DNA of 6,178 nucleotides from JAWXTP01 sp044433415 (GTDB taxonomy: Bacteria > Bacteroidota > Bacteroidia > Bacteroidales > Rikenellaceae): NCBI GenBank assembly GCA_044433415.1, contig JAWXTP010000159.1, positions 1 through 6,178 on the forward strand. The letters are read 5' to 3'. Positions within the stretch are counted from its first letter, which is position 1; each line of letters begins with the position of its first letter. A program made the position numbers and the translations under genes. Below the pieces are notes generated by a model. The model did not search any database, had not been told where the DNA came from, and saw only the letters and a list, made by a program, of their open reading frames with translations. Positions 1 through 5,197 of this stretch are shown here, piece by piece.

Positions 1-188
1 CCACCGGTAGATGTAGCGATACATTTAGCCGTACGCCTAACGGGTTGCAAGACCATGTATACCGACGCACGTAGGACTGCTCGTTCGATGTCGGGGGGTA
101 GGTTGCTAATTAGGTTATAGGCAACTATAATCATAGATAAATGATAGAGAACCTTTCGGGGTTACAGAACTCGGCTTATACTCCCTCC
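1..188 (+). ncRNA. rnpB: RNase P RNA (catalytic subunit), 3' part, cut by the left window edge
   Basis: This is the RNA subunit of ribonuclease P, which removes the 5' leader from tRNA precursors. Seen in the sequence: the conserved 3' signature acagaactcggcttata (164-180), which corresponds to the acagaa...ggcttat end of bacterial RNase P RNAs; the conserved core block tagataaatgata (134-146); and ggtaggttgct (97-107), whose GGT (97-99) corresponds to the loop that pairs with the tRNA 3' RCCA end. Arms ccgac (62-66) and gtcgg (90-94) form a helix in the P15-P17 area. AACCT and GGGTT (149/150-163) enclose a TTCG tetraloop just before the 3' signature, at the place of an optional P19-like helix. 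The 3' strand ctccctcc (181-188) should pair with the 5' end (P1), which lies outside the window. The 3' end is set by this P1 strand and the terminator that follows. The 5' half is missing only because the window starts here. Confidence 0.93.
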
Positions 189-202
189 TTTTTTTAATCA
201 TT

Positions 203-228
203 AATAGGGCATTTATGCCCTATTTTTT
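203..228 (+). terminator. Intrinsic terminator after rnpB
   Basis: A perfect 10-bp inverted repeat, AATAGGGCAT (203-212) and ATGCCCTATT (215-224), has a two-base spacer and runs into six T residues (223-228). It lies 15 bases after the inferred RNase P RNA end, so it should end the rnpB transcript. It also separates rnpB from the biotin genes, which therefore probably have their own promoter in 229-308. Confidence 0.9.
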
Positions 229-270
229 GATAAGGGGAGTTCTAATAATTGGTTTTATTCGATTTTGGAT

Positions 271-307
271 TTAGAAATTCCCTAAATACAAATTTAACTT
301 AGAAATT
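271..307 (+). repeat. Direct repeat of TTAGAAATT in the bioG leader
   Basis: TTAGAAATT occurs at 271-279 and again at 299-307, a 28-bp period, with the second copy directly before the bioG start codon. The 229-308 gap must hold the promoter of the biotin genes if the rnpB terminator works, but no good match to the Bacteroidota TTG / TAnnTTTG promoter was found in it. The repeat could be a pair of regulator half-sites or a chance event in very AT-rich DNA. It does not resemble the usual long BirA operator palindrome. Confidence 0.25.
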
Positions 308-308
308 T

Positions 309-974
309 ATGCAAAGTAAATGGATAAAGAAAGATTCAAATGACACTTTAGTCCTTATGTTCATGGGTTGGGCTTGTGACGAAGGTATGTTAGAGAGTGT
401 TAATTTTGAGCATTGTGATATGTTAAGTTTTTTTGATTATTCAGGAGACTTAAGTAAAGTAGAAGTTGAGGATTACAGTAAATATAAGAGAGTAGTATTG
501 TTAGCATGGAGTTTTGGGGTGTGGGTGTCAGACTTTTTATTTGCAAGCGGTAAGCTACCTAGAGTAGATGCTGCAATGGCAATGAATGGTACTGTGACTC
601 CTATACATAAGACTCATGGGATACACCCTACAAACTTTCGTTTAACAGTCAAAGGCTTAGAGAGAGTGGGTTTAAGTAAGTTTTATGATAAGATAAGCAC
701 AGAAAACCCTATTAACCAATGTACGCGCGATATTAAGGTTCAGATTGACGAGCTTAAAAACTTAGAGCAATGGTCATTACATGAATATAATTCAACTTTA
801 AAATGGGATTTAGCATTAATAGGGTATAAGGATTCTATTTTTAACCCTAAGAATATGCAAAATTATTGGAATAGTGTAGGAACACAGATTATAAATGGTG
901 AAAGTATAGAACATTATCCATTTAATAAAGAGGGGATGGGTGTAATTAATAGGTTTCTAGATGAGTCTAAATAA
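309..974 (+). CDS. bioG: Pimeloyl-[acyl-carrier protein] methyl ester esterase BioG
   Basis: BioG is a cytoplasmic alpha/beta hydrolase that hydrolyses pimeloyl-ACP methyl ester to pimeloyl-ACP, ending the first stage of biotin synthesis; it replaces the unrelated-in-detail BioH of E. coli. The 221-residue length is normal for the family. Visible features: the N-terminal strand LVLMFMGWACDE (residues 14-25), with G20-W21 at the oxyanion-hole position typical of BioG; the nucleophile elbow A66-W-S68-F-G70; then D175 in GYKDSIF and H202 in IEHYPF. S68-D175-H202 is the inferred catalytic triad. The elbow has Ala where many relatives have Gly (GWSFG). The start at 309 gives the normal family N-terminus, and the upstream bases are A/T rich with no clear Shine-Dalgarno site. 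The gene overlaps bioC by 14 bp, so translation is probably coupled. The assignment rests on both motif pattern and the bioC neighbour. Confidence 0.93.
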   Translation: MQSKWIKKDSNDTLVLMFMGWACDEGMLESVNFEHCDMLSFFDYSGDLSKVEVEDYSKYKRVVLLAWSFGVWVSDFLFASGKLPRVDAAMAMNGTVTPIHKTHGIHPTNFRLTVKGLERVGLSKFYDKISTENPINQCTRDIKVQIDELKNLEQWSLHEYNSTLKWDLALIGYKDSIFNPKNMQNYWNSVGTQIINGESIEHYPFNKEGMGVINRFLDESK

Positions 975-1716
975 AAAATTAATAGAGAAAAGATTTGCCT
1001 CCCGTTTAGAGAGTTACAATAAATATGCTTTAGTTCAAAATAGTATTTGTGAATACTTAGGAGTTCTGACAGATAAGTTTGTCACTTGTGAGGTCGATAA
1101 GGCATTAGAGGTTGGTGCTGGAACTGGATTTCTAACATCCATAATGACGGCTAAATTCCCTAATTCTAAGTGGTATATAAATGATATTACAAGTGAGGCT
1201 AAACAGTTTATAGATAAGGTTGTAAAAACTGGTAATGTAAACTACCAATTTGGGGATGCTGAGAAGTTGTCTTTTGAACGAGAGTTAAACCTTGTAGTTT
1301 CAGCTAGTGCGGTTCAATGGTTTGAAGATTTAGATAAGTTTATAGCAAATTTAAATGTTTCAAAAGGAGGTTATGCTGTATTTTCCTCTTTTGGACAACA
1401 CAATTTTGAACAAATTAAGGGCGTATTAGGTATAGGATTGAAATATATGACCTTATGCGAACTTGAGGAGGTTTTTAATAATAACGGTTTTGAAATTGTT
1501 CATCGCGAACAACAAATCAAAGTGTTAGAGTTTAATTCCCCTTTAGATGTGTTGAAACACATTAAAATGACAGGAGTCAACTCGGTTGAAAATTATGTTT
1601 GGACACGGAGTAAGTTAAATGAGTTTTGTAAAAATTATAACGAATTGTACAGTAATGAGTCAGGTCATGTAACGCTGACTTATAATCCAACAATAATAAT
1701 AGCAAAAAAGAAATGA
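961..1716 (+). CDS. bioC: Malonyl-[acyl-carrier protein] O-methyltransferase BioC
   Basis: BioC uses S-adenosylmethionine to methylate the free carboxyl of malonyl-ACP (or malonyl-CoA), so the fatty-acid enzymes can elongate it to pimeloyl-ACP methyl ester, the substrate of BioG. It is a class I methyltransferase of normal length (251 residues). Seen: the BioC N-terminal signature R11-F12...Y19...A23-x-V25-Q26; glycine-rich motif I ALEVGAGTGFL (48-58); D75 at the end of strand beta-2, a likely ribose contact; GDAE (98-101); and the post-strand segment SASAVQW (114-120), which matches the QW segment common in BioC proteins. The start ATG lies within the last codons of bioG and the stop overlaps the next gene by 4 bp, so all three are almost certainly cotranscribed. 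Phe is almost always encoded by TTT, matching the AT-rich background. Confidence 0.93.
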   Translation: MSLNKKLIEKRFASRLESYNKYALVQNSICEYLGVLTDKFVTCEVDKALEVGAGTGFLTSIMTAKFPNSKWYINDITSEAKQFIDKVVKTGNVNYQFGDAEKLSFERELNLVVSASAVQWFEDLDKFIANLNVSKGGYAVFSSFGQHNFEQIKGVLGIGLKYMTLCELEEVFNNNGFEIVHREQQIKVLEFNSPLDVLKHIKMTGVNSVENYVWTRSKLNEFCKNYNELYSNESGHVTLTYNPTIIIAKKK

Positions 1717-2183
1717 GTATAGCATTGTTTATTTTAGCGATAATATTTGCATTAGGTGGTATAGTATCTCTTATTTCGCCTTTATTACCTGGACCTATAT
1801 TTAGTTATATTGGTTACCTATTGTATTATTTTTCAGATAAGTCAGATGATAGTTTACGGGACTTAATTGTCTGGGGTATTTTTATGATTGTAGCTTCTGT
1901 GATAGATACTCTTATGTCACCTGTGATAACCAAAAAGTTTGGAGGTTCTAAAAAGGCGGTATGGGGTTCTTTTCTAGGGACTATAGTAGGTTCGTTTTTC
2001 TTTCCACCTATAGGTATGTTGTTAGGAGCGTTTGTAGGGGCACTTTTAGGAGAGATGAGAGAGACAAATAAATTAGGCGATAGTGAGTTTAAAGTTGCTT
2101 TTGGGTCTTTTTTAGGATTCATAACAGGCACGGGTTTAAAACTCATTTATTGCATTTTTGTGTTATGGCACATAATATTTTAA
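1713..2183 (+). CDS. DUF456 family small integral membrane protein
   Basis: This 156-residue, very hydrophobic protein matches the DUF456 family pattern. The function of the family is unknown. Seen: an N-terminal membrane helix (about residues 2-22) followed by the characteristic LLPGP turn (24-28), a second helix (about 29-41), a short charged loop SDKSDDSLRD, a third helix (about 50-67), a glycine-rich hydrophobic stretch (about 84-114) with small-residue spacing suited to close helix packing, and a C-terminal helix (about 130-156). The segment between the third and fourth helices is basic (KKFGGSKKA), the kind of charge expected on the cytoplasmic side. The ATGA overlap with the bioC stop codon indicates translational coupling to the biotin genes. 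That is the only clue to its role; a link to biotin or acyl metabolism is inference from position alone. Confidence 0.85.
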   Translation: MSIALFILAIIFALGGIVSLISPLLPGPIFSYIGYLLYYFSDKSDDSLRDLIVWGIFMIVASVIDTLMSPVITKKFGGSKKAVWGSFLGTIVGSFFFPPIGMLLGAFVGALLGEMRETNKLGDSEFKVAFGSFLGFITGTGLKLIYCIFVLWHIIF

Positions 2184-2194
2184 ACTATAAAGAT

Positions 2195-2554
2195 ATGAAA
2201 CCATTATTTTTATGTTACGCAAAATGCGGAACATGTACCAAAGCTAGCAAATGGCTTAAAGCTAACGCTATTGAGGTGGAGTCAAGAGATATAACAGTAG
2301 AGAATCCAACTTTAGAGGAGCTTACATTATGGGTAGAGCAAAGTGGACTACCTATAAGCAAGTTTTTTAACACAAGTGGAGTTAAATACCGTGAGTTAGG
2401 TGTTAAAGATATTATTAAAACAGCTTCTAAAGAAGAGTTAATAAAATTGTTAGCCTCAGATGGTAAATTAGTTAAACGTCCAATTCTTGTAAAAGAAAAT
2501 TCTGTTTTAGTTGGTTTTAAAGAAGAAAATTACGTATCTTTGTTCAATGTATAA
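2195..2554 (+). CDS. ArsC/Spx family thioredoxin-fold protein (arsenate reductase-like)
   Basis: A 119-residue cytoplasmic protein of the ArsC/Spx/MgsR group. Seen: first beta strand FLCYAKCGTCTKA with C11-G-T-C14, the CxxC redox pair of Spx-type members; the family segment N59-T-S-G-x-x-Y65-R66; K94-R95-P96-I97 (conserved RPIL-type strand); and a closing VLVGFKEENY motif typical of the group. Known members are glutaredoxin-coupled arsenate reductases or Spx-like RNA polymerase-binding regulators. No arsenic genes (arsB, acr3, arsR) are nearby, so arsenate reduction is not supported by context. The start at 2195 is chosen because it puts the beta strand at the N-terminus as in the family and lies 11 bp after the DUF456 stop. 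In-frame ATGs at 2150 and 2165 would add 15 or 10 residues of non-family sequence overlapping the upstream gene. It is likely the last gene of the bioG operon. Confidence 0.85.
   Translation: MKPLFLCYAKCGTCTKASKWLKANAIEVESRDITVENPTLEELTLWVEQSGLPISKFFNTSGVKYRELGVKDIIKTASKEELIKLLASDGKLVKRPILVKENSVLVGFKEENYVSLFNV
2510..2542 (+). promoter_or_regulatory. Putative Bacteroidota promoter for the GH120-like gene
   Basis: TATCTTTG (2535-2542) matches the Bacteroidota primary sigma factor -7 element TAnnTTTG at every defined position. A TTG at 2511-2513 lies 21 bases upstream, in the right range for the -33 element. It sits inside the 3' end of the ArsC-like gene and predicts a transcript start near 2549, giving a leader of about 105 bases before the ATG at 2654. 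It explains how the GH120-like gene could be expressed separately from the biotin cluster. It is sequence-based only, and such short elements occur by chance in AT-rich DNA. Confidence 0.45.
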
Positions 2555-2590
2555 GGATAAGTTCCCTTTTCATATTCATTAACTTTCTCT

Positions 2591-2642
2591 GGTTCTAGAG
2601 TTGATGGATTTTATTTTTTATTTTAGAACCTTAATTCTAAAA
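2591..2642 (+). promoter_or_regulatory. Overlapping inverted repeats (alternative hairpins or operator) in the GH120-like leader
   Basis: Two inverted repeats share one arm. GGTTCTAGAG (2591-2600) can pair with TTTTAGAACC (2621-2630): seven Watson-Crick pairs, then three further pairs of which two are G-U, around a 20-base loop. The same arm TTTTAGAA (2621-2628) is also a perfect 8-bp inverted repeat with TTCTAAAA (2635-2642) across six bases. The two RNA folds exclude each other, and the second ends 11 bases before the start codon. This could control translation or transcription, or the 2621-2642 dyad could be a DNA operator. No known riboswitch was recognised. Confidence 0.45.
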
Positions 2643-2653
2643 CCTAAATTAAT

Positions 2654-4585
2654 ATGAGATTAAATTTAAAACTAGCGTTTTTATGTTTAGTGTGCAGTGT
2701 GTCAAGTTTGCAGGCTCGTACTCTTTACGTATCAAAAAGCGGCTCAGATCAAAATGAAGGCTCTAAAGAAGCTCCTTACCTTACGATTTCTAAAGCTGCC
2801 TATCACGCAATAGCAGGGGACACAGTCCTTGTTAGTGAAGGTACTTATAGAGAATGGGTTTCACCCTTAAATAGTGGTATAAATGCAACTCGCCGTATCG
2901 TTTATATGACTGTTCCTGGTGACGATGTATACATTAAAGGTTCTGAAGTTGTTGACACTTGGAAAAAAGGCAAAAATGGTCTTTGGACTGCTGAGTTAGA
3001 TAATATAATGTTTGGAGATTTCAATCCTTATGCTACAACTATTTATGGAGACTGGTTGAAAAATGGTTGGGAATTACATTTAGGTGAAGTTTATATTGAC
3101 GGAGAAGCACTTTTCGAAAATAAAGAAAGATTAGATACTGTAGGTTTTTGGAGTGCTACAGTAAATACTGCTACTACTGTTATTGAAGCAAACTTCGGTG
3201 ATAAAAACCCTAATAAATCACTTACAGAGATTAACGTACGTCCTGCATGTTTCTTCCCTAAAAAGTCAGGTGTAAACTATATCACAGTAGATGGTTTCAA
3301 AGTTTCACAAGCTGCTACTCAATGGGCTGCACCAACTAACGAACAAGAAGGTGCTATAGGTCCAAACTGGAGTAAAGGTTGGGTTATTGAAAACTGTGAG
3401 GTTTCTTACTCTAAATGTGTTGGTATCTGTATAGGTAAAGAAAAGGCTAGTGGTCACAACATGTATTCTCTTTATAATAAAGAACCTGGTTATAACATGG
3501 AAGGTTTCAACCGTGAAATTGAAGCTATCTTTAAAGCCTATGACCTTGGTTGGAGTAAAGAAAATATTGGATCTCACTTAATTCAAAATAATGTTATCCA
3601 CAACTGTGGTCAATCAGGTATCGTAGGTCACCTAGGTTGCTCTTTCAGTATAGTACGTGGTAACGAGATTTATGATATCAACCGTACAGACGAAAAAATC
3701 TCAGGTTGGGAAACAGCAGGTATAAAATTACATGCTGCTATTGATACTTATATCGAAAATAATATTATCGTTAACACTACTAGAGGTCTATGGTTAGACT
3801 GGCAAGCTCAAGGTACTCACGTTTGTGGTAACGTTATCGACGAAAGCGATATGAACGATATTTTTGTAGAAGTTAGCCATGGTCCTACTATGGTTTATAA
3901 CAACATCTTCTTATCTGACTTAGGTATTAGAGTTGATGCTCAAGGTATAGTGTTTGCAAATAATCTAGTTTGGGGACGTGTTCATGTGTTGGAATCTAGA
4001 GACCGTTACACTCCTTATCACTATCCTCACTCAACTAAGATTAAAGGTTTATTCAATAATACAGGTGGTGATAACCGTTTCTATAACAACATCTTCTTAG
4101 GTCAATCTGCTGATTTTAAAGTAGGTAAAAATGGTCTAGAATCTTTAGAGAATTATCCTACAGTACAAGAAGTTGAAGACTCTAAGCCTATTCCTTTCTT
4201 TAAAAAACTATCTATGAGATTCCCTATGACTTGTGAGGGTAATGTATTCTTCCACGAGGCTAAACCTAGTGAGAAATTTGAGTCTGGTGCTGTGACTTAT
4301 CCTGACACAGAGGTGAAAGCTAAATTAATGAAAAAAGATGGTGCTTACTACCTTGATGGTTACCACATTGATGAAGCTCTTTTAAAGAAAGTGAAAACAG
4401 TAGGTGTTAACACAGATATGTTAGGTACTACTATTATCGCTCAAATGTTATTCTTACATGCGGATGGTACAGACTTCATACTTGATAAAGATAAGTATGG
4501 AGAACCTAGAGATGCGAACGCTCCTATGGTTGGTCCTTCAGAAGACGTTAATACAAAACTGCCTATTTGGCCAGTTAAAAAATAA
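2654..4585 (+). CDS. Secreted right-handed beta-helix glycoside hydrolase, GH120-like (probable beta-xylosidase)
   Basis: Probable exo-acting beta-xylosidase releasing xylose from xylo-oligosaccharides. The 643 residues begin with a Sec signal peptide (about 1-21, cleavage after SLQA), so the enzyme should be exported, probably to the periplasm. A DUF1565-like start follows (RTLYVSKSGSD...AGDTVLVSEGTYREW), then beta-helix coils with repeated N-rich turns (ENNIIVN, NNVIHN, YNNIF). The pattern agrees with what I remember of the Thermoanaerobacterium XylC (GH120) sequence, including GPNWSKGW (236-243), GIKLHAAID (356-364), GLWLDW and FVEVSHG. The XylC active-site acids E353, D382 (nucleophile) and E405 correspond here to E353, D382 and E406, with nearly identical spacing. 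No susC/susD or other carbohydrate genes are in the window. Codons ending in C are much more common than in the neighbours (Phe about 19 TTC to 9 TTT). Other beta-helix families (pectate lyases, other DUF1565 proteins) are possible but fit the motifs less well. Confidence 0.8.
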   Translation: MRLNLKLAFLCLVCSVSSLQARTLYVSKSGSDQNEGSKEAPYLTISKAAYHAIAGDTVLVSEGTYREWVSPLNSGINATRRIVYMTVPGDDVYIKGSEVVDTWKKGKNGLWTAELDNIMFGDFNPYATTIYGDWLKNGWELHLGEVYIDGEALFENKERLDTVGFWSATVNTATTVIEANFGDKNPNKSLTEINVRPACFFPKKSGVNYITVDGFKVSQAATQWAAPTNEQEGAIGPNWSKGWVIENCEVSYSKCVGICIGKEKASGHNMYSLYNKEPGYNMEGFNREIEAIFKAYDLGWSKENIGSHLIQNNVIHNCGQSGIVGHLGCSFSIVRGNEIYDINRTDEKISGWETAGIKLHAAIDTYIENNIIVNTTRGLWLDWQAQGTHVCGNVIDESDMNDIFVEVSHGPTMVYNNIFLSDLGIRVDAQGIVFANNLVWGRVHVLESRDRYTPYHYPHSTKIKGLFNNTGGDNRFYNNIFLGQSADFKVGKNGLESLENYPTVQEVEDSKPIPFFKKLSMRFPMTCEGNVFFHEAKPSEKFESGAVTYPDTEVKAKLMKKDGAYYLDGYHIDEALLKKVKTVGVNTDMLGTTIIAQMLFLHADGTDFILDKDKYGEPRDANAPMVGPSEDVNTKLPIWPVKK

Positions 4586-4610
4586 TTATTAAGCAGCGAT
4601 GCTTGATTAT

Positions 4611-4639
4611 GGGGAGTTCGATATTTTCGAACTCCCTTT
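4611..4639 (+). terminator. Hairpin terminator after the GH120-like gene
   Basis: A perfect 10-bp inverted repeat, GGGAGTTCGA (4612-4621) and TCGAACTCCC (4627-4636), has a five-base loop. An extra G-T pair at the base is followed by only a short T run (4637-4639) and a mixed A/T tail. It starts 26 bases after the GH120-like stop codon. The stem is strong but the T tract is weak, so termination may be incomplete, or the hairpin may mainly protect the mRNA 3' end. The following gene starts only 17 bases later. Confidence 0.7.
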
Positions 4640-4655
4640 CAAATTATTACGAATT

Positions 4656-5174
4656 ATGAAAAATGTTAAAGATATAGTTGCTAAAAAGACAGTAGAATAT
4701 TATAGTGAATTTGTATCTACAAAAAGAGATGATATTTTACATACACAAGAAGTTGTAAGCTATACGCGCCTTATTGCAGCCGGTGAGGGTATGAGTGAAG
4801 AAGAAATCGCAATGCAAGAGACGGCTGCATGGTTACATGATATAGGGTGTCCTTGTTCACGAGAGAGATATGGTAATTCTTTACCTGTAAATCAACAAAA
4901 TGTAGGTCGAGAGGTGACAAATGAACTGTTGAAAGACGTTGATTTGTTAACAGACGAACAAAGACTATGGTTAGCAGATGTGGTAGGAACTCATCACCAA
5001 TATTCAAAATCGTTGGAGCTAGGTTTTTCACCTCTTTTTGAAGCAGATTTAATAGTAAACTTACTTTCGGGTTATATGTCAATAGATAATGCAGCCCAAT
5101 ATTATAAAACATTGATGAATACAGCTACAGGAAAAAGTTTGTTTAAAACAGTTGTTACAGACTGTGTAGAATAG
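4656..5174 (+). CDS. HD-domain metal-dependent phosphohydrolase
   Basis: A 172-residue single-domain HD protein. The HD superfamily uses bound divalent metal to hydrolyse phosphate esters, often of nucleotides; the substrate here is unknown. Seen: the expected metal-binding series H29 (ILHTQEV), H61-D62 (WLHDIG) and D131 (FEADLIV), with extra H113-H114 (GTHHQY) between them. An unusual C65-P-C67 follows the HD dyad. No synthetase, GGDEF or sensor domain is attached. The start at 4656 is chosen because the in-frame ATG at 4599 would add 19 residues translated through the preceding hairpin, and those residues look unlike protein sequence. The next gene starts 23 bp downstream, so the two are probably cotranscribed. 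That neighbour, a nucleoside-recognition membrane protein, makes a nucleotide or nucleoside substrate plausible, but this is inference from position. Confidence 0.85.
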   Translation: MKNVKDIVAKKTVEYYSEFVSTKRDDILHTQEVVSYTRLIAAGEGMSEEEIAMQETAAWLHDIGCPCSRERYGNSLPVNQQNVGREVTNELLKDVDLLTDEQRLWLADVVGTHHQYSKSLELGFSPLFEADLIVNLLSGYMSIDNAAQYYKTLMNTATGKSLFKTVVTDCVE

Positions 5175-5197
5175 TTTAGTGGTTCAAAATAAGAAAT

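Noticed and set aside
1..188. tmRNA or 6S RNA as an explanation for the left-end RNA
   Set aside because: There is no tRNA-like CCA end or tag reading frame, while the tagataaatga block and the acagaa...ggcttat end are RNase P RNA signatures.
1826..2146. Reverse-strand open frame of 106 codons
   Set aside because: Lies wholly inside the DUF456 gene, shows no family motif, and its proline/isoleucine-rich sequence is what the antisense of glycine-rich membrane codons gives.
2150..2194. Longer N-terminus for the ArsC-like protein (ATG at 2150 or 2165)
   Set aside because: Added residues precede the first beta strand, match nothing in the family and overlap the upstream gene; the ATG at 2195 gives the usual start.
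2654..2716. Lipoprotein signal (Cys11 or Cys14) in the GH120-like protein
   Set aside because: CLVC and AFLC lack a proper lipobox, both cysteines sit in the middle of the hydrophobic core, and cleavage after SLQA fits an ordinary signal peptidase I site.
3305..3577. Reverse-strand open frame of 90 codons
   Set aside because: Antisense of the GH120-like gene; low-complexity Phe/Thr sequence with no recognisable domain.
4603..4629. Promoter for the HD gene using TTG (4603-4605) and TATTTTCG (4622-4629)
   Set aside because: The 16-base spacing is too short and the -7 element overlaps the terminator hairpin; kept only as a question in the findings.
4599..4655. Longer N-terminus for the HD protein (ATG at 4599)
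   Set aside because: The added codons run through the perfect 10-bp hairpin of the terminator; the ATG at 4656 fits the family better.
4771..5112. Reverse-strand open frame of 113 codons
   Set aside because: Antisense of the HD-domain gene, which has intact metal-binding motifs; no domain in the shadow frame.
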